Source: Paenibacillus alba (GTDB lineage Bacteria > Bacillota > Bacilli > Paenibacillales > NBRC-103111). Taken from it: a stretch of 64,000 nt of DNA. The translations under genes and the position numbers were made by a program. Below are positions 26,198 through 35,782 of this stretch, in pieces. The notes below the pieces were generated by a model. It did not search any database, was not told where the DNA came from, and was given only the letters and a program-made list of their open reading frames with translations. How positions within the stretch are numbered: the stretch's first letter is position 1; the number at the start of each line of letters is the position of its first letter. The stretch spans positions 1 through 64,000 of the forward strand of contig NZ_JABMKZ010000018.1 of NCBI RefSeq assembly GCF_013204855.1, written 5' to 3'.

Positions 26198-28306
26198 CTA
26201 CACTTTGCTTAAGTTCGCTTTATCACTCTGTACAGCAAACGCGTAGCGATGCTCCGAGCCGTCCCTAACCAGCTTAATGAGATATCCGCTTTCCTCATCC
26301 CCCGAAACCAGAATGGTGCCGGGCTTCACAGATTGATCCGTGACTTTCTCATTCGGTTTATAGAAAATAGCTTGAACGAATATAACGCTTTTCTCTGCCG
26401 CGACTCGCTGAATCAGTGAAGTACGGCTCGAATTCGGCGGATTGTCCGGCGTTAAAGCCGTATAAATGTCTACAGGCTGCGAACACCAGGTTAACTGCTC
26501 CAAGGTTCCTTCGCACATCTGATAGGAGAAGGCGCGCTCAGCATTCGCCAGCTTCTTTTTCTCTTTGAGCCACTTCTGATCCAGCTTGCCAAGCGGTTCT
26601 TCCGTCGCCATCCAAGCTTGCTCATCCGTTCCCAGCAGCGTCCCGCTAAAATGGTTCATCCAATGAACATCGCGCAGCTCCGGTACACGGACACAAACGA
26701 TATCCAGCAAATGGTCTTCGGACAGCGCATTAATCCGCTGCAGACGGGTACCTTCGTAGGCTTGAACATCCCATGGATTTAGCTCCTCTGGCATCATAAT
26801 GTTATCCTTCATATGAAAATCATCAGCCAGCCAATCCACGGCCATCTCGGCCCATACTCCCCAAGGTTGTTCCTCAAGCTGCACGATACGCCCGTCCCGC
26901 GGCGACTGGTCCGCCCCATTCATACTCACGGTATTGTGGGAATATGTGTGCTTAAACCAACCATAATGCGCAGGGATGCCATATGCGGTAGTCCCCGGAT
27001 CAATAAGCAAGGGGACTCCGCCATACACAGCCGACAACCCCAAGCGGTCCATATGATCGTGCTCACCCCCGAAGCGGCTGTGCTTCAGAATAACCTCCCA
27101 GCCTTGGCGGTGAACCAGCTTGGTCAAACCGCTTGCCGGAAAGGTTTGCGTTCGATGTGACGTCCCCCACAGGGATACGGATTCGCTATCCTTGGACGGT
27201 TCCAAGGACTGACCGAACAGCAAGGCATACACGGAGCTGCGGCTGACCGTCTTCACGCTTATATAGTGCTTATCCGCCCATTCAGTGCCATAAGCGGTAT
27301 TCAGCAATGAACGGTATATCTCGTCGCCATAGATGTCCAACGCGATTTCATAATACGGCGTATACGCACCGATGCTGTCTCCTAGTCCGGCATCATTCAA
27401 CGTTGGCATAGCGCCGCTGGGCAGCACAAAATGCAGCGGATAATCGAACATTGATTTAATTCCTTGATGGCTCCAAATATCCGCTTCTGTTCCTTCGGCA
27501 ATTAACGCGTAATGCAGCAGCGATTTAAATGCATAGAAGTGATACTGGACATTGCCTTCGTACCATAATCCATCCTCAAATATCCCGCGTTCCAATTGAT
27601 CATGCAAGCCATATTGGCCTTCCAGCCCAGACAAGAAGATATCCGTATCGCGAAGCAAAAGTCCGATGGAGGCAATTGCAGAAGTAATCAGCACCGAATG
27701 ATTATGAATTTGACTCTCTTTGTGGGCTATCAGAAATTGTGCGCAGGGTTCAAGCAGTCCTCCGCGAATATGTGTTTCTTCCTCCGCTGTCAGATGCTCC
27801 TTGATCACATCGTATCCCATGGCAAGATCGATAATCCAATGTGCCTCATCCAAGGTTTGGGCAAACAATTTACCAGGCCCATTATAAGGAATATCGCCAT
27901 GAATGCCATACGTTTCATACTGATTCGCATAAGCCATGAGATAAGATTTCACCATGGCTAAGCGATTCGCATCAGGCTCGATTGCAGCCAATAAAGCCAT
28001 ATGATAAACGGCGCGGCCAATTAAGCTATGCGCAATGGATGTCCAGGCGGAGTCAAAAGGTTCGCCGGTTCGTCCTCTGCCGCATGTCGGGCACCGATGC
28101 AGGAGCGGCTCCTGCCAATCAAAGGTCAAGCGAGTTCCATCCTCATGGCAATGATAATAATGCGTCCATTGCCCCTGCTCGTTAGGCTGGATCGTATACG
28201 TAATGCGGGAAGCCTCCTCCGCTTCCTGCCGCAGAAGAGCCATAGCCTCGGCAAACTCTGGGCTGCTCGCATTTGTACGAAGCCGTTGCAGACGATTTGT
28301 ATCCAT
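26198..28306 (-). CDS. Heparinase II/III family polysaccharide lyase-like protein
   Basis: A 702-residue protein without a visible signal peptide, so probably cytoplasmic and acting on imported uronic-acid oligosaccharides. The N-terminal alpha/alpha toroid (about 30-380) includes YHCHEDGTRLTFDWQEP followed by a CPTCG pair, and IHNHSVLITSAIASIG with the conserved Asn-His region. The C-terminal beta-sandwich has HSRFGGEHDHMDRLGLSAVY and YSHNTVSMNGADQS, typical of heparinase II/III proteins. Substrate may be heparin-like, alginate or another uronide; sequence alone does not decide. AGGAGG precedes the ATG. It is last in the operon binding protein-permease-permease-lyase. Confidence 0.85.
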   Translation of the reverse strand: MDTNRLQRLRTNASSPEFAEAMALLRQEAEEASRITYTIQPNEQGQWTHYYHCHEDGTRLTFDWQEPLLHRCPTCGRGRTGEPFDSAWTSIAHSLIGRAVYHMALLAAIEPDANRLAMVKSYLMAYANQYETYGIHGDIPYNGPGKLFAQTLDEAHWIIDLAMGYDVIKEHLTAEEETHIRGGLLEPCAQFLIAHKESQIHNHSVLITSAIASIGLLLRDTDIFLSGLEGQYGLHDQLERGIFEDGLWYEGNVQYHFYAFKSLLHYALIAEGTEADIWSHQGIKSMFDYPLHFVLPSGAMPTLNDAGLGDSIGAYTPYYEIALDIYGDEIYRSLLNTAYGTEWADKHYISVKTVSRSSVYALLFGQSLEPSKDSESVSLWGTSHRTQTFPASGLTKLVHRQGWEVILKHSRFGGEHDHMDRLGLSAVYGGVPLLIDPGTTAYGIPAHYGWFKHTYSHNTVSMNGADQSPRDGRIVQLEEQPWGVWAEMAVDWLADDFHMKDNIMMPEELNPWDVQAYEGTRLQRINALSEDHLLDIVCVRVPELRDVHWMNHFSGTLLGTDEQAWMATEEPLGKLDQKWLKEKKKLANAERAFSYQMCEGTLEQLTWCSQPVDIYTALTPDNPPNSSRTSLIQRVAAEKSVIFVQAIFYKPNEKVTDQSVKPGTILVSGDEESGYLIKLVRDGSEHRYAFAVQSDKANLSKV

Positions 28307-28322
28307 ACGTGTCTCTGACCTC

Positions 28323-29216
28323 CTAGCCTTTCAGTGAACCTGCCGTCATTTGCATGAACGATTTATTCGCGATCATATACACAACCAGAAGCGGCAGAAT
28401 GGATAAGCAAGCTCCTGCCAGCATATAGTGCGTTTGAACCGCAGCCGATGATCCATAACGAAGATAGGACAATCCTACCGTCAACGTTTGAAGCTTAGGG
28501 TTCGTCATCGTAAATACCAGCGGACGCAAATACTCGTTCCAAGCTCCGCAGAATGTGAAGAGTGCTCCAACCCCTAATCCCGGACGCATTAAAGGCAAAA
28601 TAATTCGCCAGAAGATCCCGGCATTGGTACAGCCGTCAATCCGTGCAGCCTCATCGAGCTCGCGGGATATCCCCTGCAAAAAGCTCAGCAAAATAAAGAA
28701 AATATAGGCGTGGCCGCTAATTAAAATAAGGACAACGCCCCATAAATTCGTATGAAGATGAAGCTTCACCATCAGCTCGAACTGCGGCCTAATCACGACA
28801 GCACCGATCGAGATAAACATCGTGGATGCTTGAATAGCGACGAAAACAGCCTTTCCGGGGAACGCAATCCGTTCAACGACGTAAGCCGCCATTGATGCTA
28901 CGATCAGTGTTCCGATTGTCGTTGCTCCGCTTAGAAACAAGCTGTTCCATGTGAATCTGGCAAAATTGGCTTGAACCCACGCTTCCGAGTAATTCTCGAA
29001 GTGAAGTGAGGAAGGGAAAATGGTCCCGCCTTTGGTAATCTCCATATTGGACATAAGTGAACCTAGAAAGGTCACCACAACCGGAAATACAATAACAAGC
29101 GCTGTGACGATTAAAAACATCCAAAGCAGCACTCTTCCGCTTATTTTCCCAAACGAAACCGGATGTGTGCTTTTATTTGCTCGACTGCTGGATAAATCCG
29201 TTACTGCCTCCATCAT
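28323..29216 (-). CDS. Carbohydrate ABC transporter permease (MalG type)
   Basis: Membrane permease of 297 residues with six hydrophobic segments. The cytoplasmic ATPase-contact loop reads ELDEAARIDGCTNAGIFWRIILP. The end is TAGSLKG, close to the usual MalG-family ending. AGGAGACAGC precedes ATGATG. It lies 13 bp downstream of the MalF-type permease and 16 bp upstream of the lyase gene, so the three are one transcript. Confidence 0.93.
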   Translation of the reverse strand: MMEAVTDLSSSRANKSTHPVSFGKISGRVLLWMFLIVTALVIVFPVVVTFLGSLMSNMEITKGGTIFPSSLHFENYSEAWVQANFARFTWNSLFLSGATTIGTLIVASMAAYVVERIAFPGKAVFVAIQASTMFISIGAVVIRPQFELMVKLHLHTNLWGVVLILISGHAYIFFILLSFLQGISRELDEAARIDGCTNAGIFWRIILPLMRPGLGVGALFTFCGAWNEYLRPLVFTMTNPKLQTLTVGLSYLRYGSSAAVQTHYMLAGACLSILPLLVVYMIANKSFMQMTAGSLKG

Positions 29217-29229
29217 GCTGTCTCCTTCC

Positions 29230-30126
29230 TTATTGAAGTTTGTTCAGGCGTCTGGACATAGCGTGGTAGGCCAACGTGATGATTCCTACAATAACAGCCG
29301 TAACGAATCCTACGGCGCTGCCATAGCCGAATTGTTGATCTGTCACTGAACCTGATGGTGTAGGGAAGAATAGTTTATACACGTATAAATACATCACTTC
29401 GGTCTTGCCAACCGGACCACCCTCGGTTAATACCATAATGCTTTCATAGCCTTTAAGTGAGTTAATAATCGCCAGCATAATGACAATTTGCAGTACGGGT
29501 CCCAGCATCGGGATCGTTAAATACCAGAATTGCTGCCATTTATTTGCACCGTCCAGCGATGAGCTTTCATAGACATCGTTAGGAATATTTTGAAGACCGG
29601 CCAGGAACAAAAGCATGTAGTTGCCCACCGCACCCCAAGCTGCAATGAGGATCGTTGTCAGCATCGCGTGCTTCGGCCCGAGCCAATCGATTCTTTCCGA
29701 AATGATGTGAAACTTTAATAAATATTGGTTTAAAATGCCGTTGTACGAATTGAAGATGATGAAAAATACGACAGCCATAACAGCCGAGCTAATGATCGTT
29801 GGCATGAAATAGATGGCTCTCAGCCAGTTCCGACCCCGCAGCTTTTGATTTAGAATCACGGCAAGAATCAAGCTTAAAGGCAGCGTAATGAGCAATTTCC
29901 CACCCGCATAAACGAACGTATTCAAGACAGAATGCCAGTACTCGGAATCCTCGAAGAGTCTTCTGAAATTATCGAAGCCAATAAATGAAGCATCCCCGAA
30001 GCCTTTGTAATCATAGAACATATAGCGTATTGCCCAACCAATCGGATAAACGCCAAGCACCACTGTCAGCAGAAAGCTCGGAAATACGAATAAATATGAG
30101 AACCCGATCTGACGTGTTCGGTTCAT
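29230..30126 (-). CDS. Carbohydrate ABC transporter permease (MalF/UgpA type)
   Basis: Membrane permease of 298 residues with six predicted spans. It starts RQIGFSYLFVFPSFLLTVVL, and the EAA-type loop reads VYESSSLDGANKWQQFWYLTIPM. It pairs with the downstream MalG-type subunit. AGGAGGGG precedes the ATG. A perfect intercistronic stem-loop (30160-30190) separates it from the binding-protein gene, a common way to keep binding protein in excess. Confidence 0.93.
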   Translation of the reverse strand: MNRTRQIGFSYLFVFPSFLLTVVLGVYPIGWAIRYMFYDYKGFGDASFIGFDNFRRLFEDSEYWHSVLNTFVYAGGKLLITLPLSLILAVILNQKLRGRNWLRAIYFMPTIISSAVMAVVFFIIFNSYNGILNQYLLKFHIISERIDWLGPKHAMLTTILIAAWGAVGNYMLLFLAGLQNIPNDVYESSSLDGANKWQQFWYLTIPMLGPVLQIVIMLAIINSLKGYESIMVLTEGGPVGKTEVMYLYVYKLFFPTPSGSVTDQQFGYGSAVGFVTAVIVGIITLAYHAMSRRLNKLQ

Positions 30127-30159
30127 TCCGTTCCCCTCCTATATAGGTGTAAGTAGAGA

Positions 30160-30190
30160 GCGAGAGTGGAGTTATTCACTCCACTCTCGC
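30160..30190 (-). other. Intercistronic stem-loop in the ABC operon
   Basis: GCGAGAGTGGAG and CTCCACTCTCGC form a perfect 12-bp stem with a 7-nt loop and no T-run. It probably protects the upstream binding-protein mRNA from 3' decay rather than terminating. Confidence 0.7.
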
Positions 30191-30211
30191 CGTATGGATC
30201 TCGTTATACCA

Positions 30212-31609
30212 TTATTTGGCCATTAGCTTCATCGGATCAAAGCTCGGGTTCGGCTGTACTTTCACCGTACCTTTGGCAACGGCTTTATCAAGTGCATCAT
30301 TGTACCGTTTGTTCAAATCTTGAATAATTTGATCCAAGTTTCCGCCGCTGATCATGTATTTGAAGAGCGCATCATTAAATTTCATGCCTTCAACCGTAAC
30401 GGTTGGCTGCAGTGGCCATGTACCGTCATTGCCAACTGGCAGGAATCCGTCAATTCCTTTAATTTCCGGTTTCTTGGCAGCAGCAGAAATGGATGGCACC
30501 ATGGAGAGCCCAAAGCCTTTTTCATGGTACGTTTTCAACACATCATCCTCGTACATGAATTGCATGAATTTCCAGGCTTGATCCGCATTTTTGGTCGTGT
30601 TGCTGATGGATAGCCATTGTCCGCCCAAGAAGGATGTCGCCCCTTTCACCGTGCCGTCGATGGATGGAACCGGTGCAGCTGCCCATTCAATTTTGGCTGG
30701 GAATTGGTTCGCGTACACGCCTGGTTCCGAGGAGAAGGAAATGTACATCCCGATCTTGCCTTCTGCAAACTGTGCGCGCAGCGGATCAATATCCAAGGAT
30801 TCCATACCTGGCAATGTGCTGCCGTCATCAACCATCTGTTTGAAAGATTGAATCACATCTTTGTAGCCGGTGAAATCAAATTTCGCTGTTTTGAAATCAA
30901 AGCCCAACCCGCCGAAACCGCTGGCTTCCGCAATAACCCTTGCAGAGCGACCTAGTGCGCTTTCAGGACTTTTGAAATTTTGCGCAAAACCATAAGCGCC
31001 GGAAGCTTTGCCCACTGCTGTGATTTTCTTCGCATCCTCGACCATTTCTTTCAACGATTTCGGAGGTGCAGCAATTCCTGCTTTGGCGAACAGCTCCTTA
31101 TTGTAGACTAAACGCAAGGTCGAGCCGTAGTTCGGAAGGCTGTAGATTTTCCCGTCCAAACGATTGAAGTCGTCAATGATTGGGAATTTCTTTTTGAGCG
31201 CATCGTTTAAGTAGCTGTCGATGGGCTTCAAGTACCCTTTGGCCTGAAAAGGCTGAATCGTATTTTCCTTCACACGGATAATATCAGGCGCTTGTCCGGA
31301 AGCAAAAGCCAAATCAATCGCTTGGTTGAAATCCTCTGTTTTGACAACCATTTCAACTTCAATGTTGTCATTGTTCGTTTCATTGAACTTTTGTACAACG
31401 CTTTTGATGTAATCCATATCATGGCGGTCACCCGTCCAATAAACGAGCTTCGTCTTATCTTTCTTGACAGGTGCTGTGCTCGCAGCTTGATCAGATGGCT
31501 TGGCAGATGCTGCCGGGCTCGTAGCCGCGTTGTTGCTGCCGCTGCTGCATGCGGCCAAACTGCTTGCAAGTACAACGCTTAATGTGACCGTCCCTATTCT
31601 TTTTACCAT
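30212..31609 (-). CDS. ABC transporter sugar-binding lipoprotein
   Basis: Extracytoplasmic solute-binding protein of 465 residues, family 1 type. The lipobox LAAC gives lipidated Cys C21, followed by a Ser/Ala-rich linker. The mature part begins TKLVYWTGDRHDMDYIKSVV and contains FASGQAPDIIRVKENT, a typical sugar-binding block. GGGAGG precedes the ATG. It lies 170 bp after the YesN-type gene and heads the importer-lyase operon. The ATPase is not encoded here. Confidence 0.93.
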   Translation of the reverse strand: MVKRIGTVTLSVVLASSLAACSSGSNNAATSPAASAKPSDQAASTAPVKKDKTKLVYWTGDRHDMDYIKSVVQKFNETNNDNIEVEMVVKTEDFNQAIDLAFASGQAPDIIRVKENTIQPFQAKGYLKPIDSYLNDALKKKFPIIDDFNRLDGKIYSLPNYGSTLRLVYNKELFAKAGIAAPPKSLKEMVEDAKKITAVGKASGAYGFAQNFKSPESALGRSARVIAEASGFGGLGFDFKTAKFDFTGYKDVIQSFKQMVDDGSTLPGMESLDIDPLRAQFAEGKIGMYISFSSEPGVYANQFPAKIEWAAAPVPSIDGTVKGATSFLGGQWLSISNTTKNADQAWKFMQFMYEDDVLKTYHEKGFGLSMVPSISAAAKKPEIKGIDGFLPVGNDGTWPLQPTVTVEGMKFNDALFKYMISGGNLDQIIQDLNKRYNDALDKAVAKGTVKVQPNPSFDPMKLMAK

Positions 31610-31762
31610 GTGTAATCCTCCCTTTTCTGTTTACGATACCTATGAAGTTCTCGCGGAAATGCTTCTATTTACACTCCCTATACTAAAAGAATTTGCTCCT
31701 TCTGATAATGAGGTCAACTCGTGAATAAGGGCAGGTTTTTCTACATTCTACCCTAGAAGGGC

Positions 31763-31801
31763 AGAAAATAGGCAAGCCCTCATGACGGAGAGGACTTGCC
31801 C
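31763..31801 (-). terminator. Terminator overlapping the end of the second YesN gene
   Basis: On the minus strand GGCAAG...CTTGCC with an 18-nt loop is followed by TATTTTC. The 5' arm lies in the last codons of the regulator gene. It may partly insulate the regulator pair from the transporter operon. Confidence 0.6.
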
Positions 31802-33405
31802 AGAGACATCTCTTTAAATTCGGTTGGGGTTAGGCCTGTTTGCTTTTTGAACACTTCGCTGAAATATCGTCTATGCTCATACCCAAGCTGCTGGGCGATT
31901 TCCTGAACTTGATAATCCTCAATCAGCATCGATTTCGCCCGTTCGATCTTTGCTTGTGTCACGAATTGCTGAAAAGCGGTTCCCGTCACTTTCTTGAACA
32001 GGTTGGAGTAATAACCCCAGCTCAAATTCACCTGCTTCGCGCAATGCTCCAACGTTAAATCCGCGTGAAGGTGCGATTTGATATATTCGGCGGAGCGATA
32101 AATGATCTTCTGCGATTCGCTGGCCCGCTCCTGATTAATAAGGCGGCATCCAACATCGCATAAGTCGATGAACCAACTGCGGTACCCGTGCAAATCCGCC
32201 CCACTGTCGCTCTTGATTTCTTGTACCTTGGCTTCGAACTCAGCCAAGCTGGCGCGCGGAAATTTCTCCAGAAGCACACGAAGCATGCGCAGGACGAGTC
32301 CTTGCAGCAGTCGTTCAACGACTCCCGGCTCCGGCAGGACGGATGTTTTGCCCATCTCCTCGAAGATCGCCATGCCCCATTCTACGCACTTGTCGCGATT
32401 GCCGGAGCGGAAAGCAAACAAGAACTCGTTCTCGCTGTCCTCGGTATAAATCCATTCCACCGGCTGATCCTGTGCATCCGTATGATAACTGAATGCCCCG
32501 TTGCCCCCCGTATAGAAATGATAAGATAAGGCGCTGAGCGACTGCTGATAGCTCTTCGGAAGCTCCTGCACAGTAGCTACACTTAGACCAATTCCGATGG
32601 ATATGGTGAACTTGGTATGCCTTGCAATGTTCGCGCAGCAATGATCCGCTATCGTAATCGGAGACTCCTCCGTTTGCATATTCAAAATACAAATATATCG
32701 GTTGAAAGCTTCCCTGAACACGACTGCGGTTGTATAGTAAGCAATCGTCTCCTCCACAATATTTTGCAAGGAAAACCTCGCCAGCTCCAGCTCCTTCACA
32801 GGCACTTCGCCATATTTATCGGTAAACTGATCAATTTGAATGGTCATCACCGCAAAAGGCGGCGTCAGCGCATGAATATCCAGAAAGCTTGATAATTTAG
32901 CCAATTCGGCTTCGTTCGTCTGATGATGAACAAGCAGCGATAAATACTCCTGCCGCAAGGCGGGCATGCTCTCCTTGATCTTCTTTTCCAGCCCAATAAC
33001 ATGCGATCGGCTTAGATTCTCTTGCTCCCAAACCTCTTTGGCCTTGACCACAGCTTTGACAATTTGATCGATGGAGAAAGGCTTTTTCACATAATCTAAC
33101 GCGCCGTATTGGATCGCCTTTTGCGCATAATCAAAGTCTGTATACGCGCTTAAAATGATGACCTTACTGTCAGGCAGCACCTCCAGAATGCTTCGCGTCA
33201 TTTCTAATCCATCCATTTTGGGCATACGAATATCGGTTAAAATCAGGTCCGGCTGACTCTCGCGAATCATCTCCAACCCTTCCTCCCCATTTGTCGCGCT
33301 GCCTACGATTTCGATGCCGTGATCCTGCCATGGAATTTTGGATGAAATCATATCTACAACGCTTCGGATATCGTCTACGACACCTAACTTAACCAGTCGA
33401 TTCAT
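31780..33405 (-). CDS. Response regulator, YesN type (REC plus AraC-family HTH), second copy
   Basis: Two-component transcription activator of 541 residues. The receiver domain has D11-D12 and phospho-acceptor D58 in LILTDIRMPKMDG. A long middle region (about 130-430) contains TIQIDQFTDKYGEVPVKELE, which resembles the degenerate cyclase-like part seen in some YesN proteins. The C-terminal AraC-family domain ends RRYFSEVFKKQTGLTPTEFK. ATG 33405 is chosen for its GAGGAGGAATTCC. The gene overlaps the kinase gene by 17 bp. The likely target is the operon starting with the binding-protein gene. Confidence 0.92.
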   Translation of the reverse strand: MNRLVKLGVVDDIRSVVDMISSKIPWQDHGIEIVGSATNGEEGLEMIRESQPDLILTDIRMPKMDGLEMTRSILEVLPDSKVIILSAYTDFDYAQKAIQYGALDYVKKPFSIDQIVKAVVKAKEVWEQENLSRSHVIGLEKKIKESMPALRQEYLSLLVHHQTNEAELAKLSSFLDIHALTPPFAVMTIQIDQFTDKYGEVPVKELELARFSLQNIVEETIAYYTTAVVFREAFNRYICILNMQTEESPITIADHCCANIARHTKFTISIGIGLSVATVQELPKSYQQSLSALSYHFYTGGNGAFSYHTDAQDQPVEWIYTEDSENEFLFAFRSGNRDKCVEWGMAIFEEMGKTSVLPEPGVVERLLQGLVLRMLRVLLEKFPRASLAEFEAKVQEIKSDSGADLHGYRSWFIDLCDVGCRLINQERASESQKIIYRSAEYIKSHLHADLTLEHCAKQVNLSWGYYSNLFKKVTGTAFQQFVTQAKIERAKSMLIEDYQVQEIAQQLGYEHRRYFSEVFKKQTGLTPTEFKEMSLGKSSPS

Positions 33406-35209
33406 GGAATTCCTCCTCACTTACGTAACTGGGCAGCCATAGCTCGATAAGGGCTCCCCCTTGCTCATTGCTCGCAATTTCCATTCGATGGCGCTCTCCA
33501 TAGTACAGCTGTAAACGCGTATAAATGTTGCGCAGCGCATAGCCATGTTTGGATGACGCGATATGTGCAATACTCTGCCGCAGCTTTTCTGGAATCAGCC
33601 CCTGCCCGTTATCCTCCACCGCTATATGGAGCCAGTCCCCGTCTGTCTCGATCGTAAGCCGGATCTCCCCACCCGAGGTCATATCTTTAAACCCATGTAA
33701 AATGCAATTTTCAATGAGAGGCTGGATCATTATTTTGGGAACCAGACACTTAAGCAGCGGCTCTTCAATTTCAAAATGACACACAAATAAATGCTCATAG
33801 GACCTCTGTTGGATGGCCAAATATTGACGAACATGATCCAGTTCTTCCTCCAGCGTAATCAGATCTCGGCCGCCGCTTAGGCTGATCTGAAACATTTGGG
33901 ATAAAGCCAGAATCATTTCATTCACATCCTCGTTCTCGCCGAGTACCGATTTGCAGTAAATCGTGTTCAGCGTATTATAGAAAAAGTGCGGGTCCATCTG
34001 CGCCGACAAAGCTTTAATCTCAGCCTTCCGCTTGTCCCTCTCGCGATTTTTGACGTCTTCAATCAACTGCTTGATTTCATCCAGCATGCTGTTGAACCGG
34101 AAGCCAACCTGCGACACTTCATCCTTATATACGCTTTCAAACCGAACCGAAAGATCGTTCTCTTCCACCCGCTTCATAAGCTTCTGGAGCCTAAATAAAG
34201 GTTTGAGCAGCAAATAGGTCAAATTATTCGCAATGAATAGGGACAAAAGGATAAAACCAAGGATGACATAGGTCGTAGCCCGCTTGATGCCATTTAGTTT
34301 CGCCAACAGCTCATCCTTCGCTTGCACGCCAACAATCATCCAATCGTCCTTGACCTCCAGACGTGAGTAGTTAACCAAATAGTCCTTCTTGTCATTACTA
34401 TAGAAAAAGGAACCCTTCATCTCCTTGCTCAATTGCTCCACGAATGTCGGCTTCTGAATGAAATCGCCTTCCCTCGTTCGATCCGCATAGTTGACATCTT
34501 CACCTTGGGAATCAATGAAATAGTACTTTTTATTGGTTTGAGACAAATTTTGCATAAAAAGATCGCGCAAGTCATCTTCCTTCACATTGACCACCACGAA
34601 TACATTCGTGGGTTCATATACCATAAATGAGTCTTCCCCGACGCCTTCGGTAACGAGTGAAATCACCCTTTGCTTGCCTGTAAAAAAGGGATCCACATGC
34701 CCCTTGCTCCAAAAGCCCCGCTTTAATTGCTGAAAATGCTCATACATCTCCGATTTATAAAAAGAATTACTCGTATTTCGCACACTCGAAGTCGGATAGA
34801 AATCTCCAATCGGTGTCGCGATCAGAATGCTTTCGATCATCGAATCGTTAAATTTCACTTGAGAGAAGACATACTGCAAAGCGGTCAACGATTTATAGTA
34901 GCTTGATCGATCATCGCTCTGCACATCCTTCATCAACTGTTTGAAGGCGTCGCTGAACATTAGCGCCCTAACGGCGATTCCGATATTTTTGAGGCGCTCA
35001 TTCACGATTTGGGCGGATTGATTAACGGTATCTTGACTGGATTGCAGCGCATTGCGCTGAATTTCCTTGGAAGCAATGAAATAAGCGATACTCCCCGTCG
35101 CCATCAGCCCCAAAGTGATTAGAACAACAAAAGTAAACCAAATCCTCTGTTTTAAAGAAAACGAATGAAACATTCGCGGAATCAGCGACCAGACAGCTTG
35201 TTTATTCAT
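33389..35209 (-). CDS. Sensor histidine kinase, YesM type, second copy
   Basis: Membrane sensor kinase of 606 residues. The first membrane span lies near 20-45 (IWFTFVVLITLGLMATGSIA), then a Cache-like extracytoplasmic domain to about 300, a second span (TYVILGFILLSLFIANNLTY) and a HAMP linker. The His_kinase domain has SAQMDPHFFYNTLNTIY. HATPase motifs are IQPLIENCILHG and EDNGQGLIPEKL. The start is placed at ATG 35209; a GTG at 35224 is alternative but sits on top of its own GAGGAAG. It presumably controls the overlapping YesN protein and through it the uronide importer and lyase. Confidence 0.92.
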   Translation of the reverse strand: MNKQAVWSLIPRMFHSFSLKQRIWFTFVVLITLGLMATGSIAYFIASKEIQRNALQSSQDTVNQSAQIVNERLKNIGIAVRALMFSDAFKQLMKDVQSDDRSSYYKSLTALQYVFSQVKFNDSMIESILIATPIGDFYPTSSVRNTSNSFYKSEMYEHFQQLKRGFWSKGHVDPFFTGKQRVISLVTEGVGEDSFMVYEPTNVFVVVNVKEDDLRDLFMQNLSQTNKKYYFIDSQGEDVNYADRTREGDFIQKPTFVEQLSKEMKGSFFYSNDKKDYLVNYSRLEVKDDWMIVGVQAKDELLAKLNGIKRATTYVILGFILLSLFIANNLTYLLLKPLFRLQKLMKRVEENDLSVRFESVYKDEVSQVGFRFNSMLDEIKQLIEDVKNRERDKRKAEIKALSAQMDPHFFYNTLNTIYCKSVLGENEDVNEMILALSQMFQISLSGGRDLITLEEELDHVRQYLAIQQRSYEHLFVCHFEIEEPLLKCLVPKIMIQPLIENCILHGFKDMTSGGEIRLTIETDGDWLHIAVEDNGQGLIPEKLRQSIAHIASSKHGYALRNIYTRLQLYYGERHRMEIASNEQGGALIELWLPSYVSEEEFHESTG

Positions 35210-35418
35210 AGGCGGCCCCAGCACCTTCCTCGGTTAAGAACTCAGACTTTATCTACTTTATTATAGTACAGGAAGGCATAAATCAACATGAGGGAACCTA
35301 CAGAATGTGGGCAGCTTTCTTAAGATCGGGCATGTCACTAGACCCTGTTTGTCGGGAGCTTTAAGGTGCGGTACTAAGCTAATCCCGTGTGCCCGAGGAG
35401 CGCGTAGTCACTTTGAAA
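35210..35418. other. Upstream region of the second YesM gene
   Basis: Contains the presumed promoter of the kinase gene. No ORF, hairpin-plus-T-run or motif that I can support. Confidence 0.5.
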
Positions 35419-35737
35419 ACTGCAAAAGTGTAAAGCCGCCAAAAGATGAGCAATCGCAGGAATTCAGGTACCACTAGGGTTCCTCACTCTAAAAACTGCA
35501 AAAGTGCAGGCTTTTTCAACAAAATCGCCTGAAAAATGAAAAAGCCTGCAATTATGCAGGAATTTATAGATTATTCTTCCTAAAACTAGAAAAAAAGTCA
35601 CCAAAAGATGCACAATTGCAGGAATTTAGGTCCTGCAGGTGGATTTAGAGCAAAAAAGATGCACAATCGCAGGAATTTGCTCCTACAGTTGCTTCAAGTC
35701 ACCAAAAGATGCAAATTTGCAGGAATACTCTCCTGCA
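35419..35737. repeat. Six-unit repeat array, family B (copy 1)
   Basis: Units share the core TGCANNNTTGCAGG, often as a palindrome (CTGCAAAAGTGCAG, CCTGCAATTATGCAGG) between an A-run and a T-run. The GCAGG end points fall at 35460, 35510, 35560, 35622, 35673 and 35723: intervals 50, 50, 62, 51 and 50 bp. A degenerate unit at 35419-35430 may be a seventh. The array lies between the second YesM gene and the decayed DinB gene, downstream of the latter. The second copy is at 49284-49470. Confidence 0.85.
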
Positions 35738-35782
35738 AATAATCCAAAGCACAAATAGATCTAATGTTTGAGCCGTAATCCA

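Noticed and set aside
35419..35737. CRISPR array
   Set aside because: Units are short and degenerate, partly inverted in other families, interspacers are about 30-40 bp of uneven length, and no cas genes are in the window.
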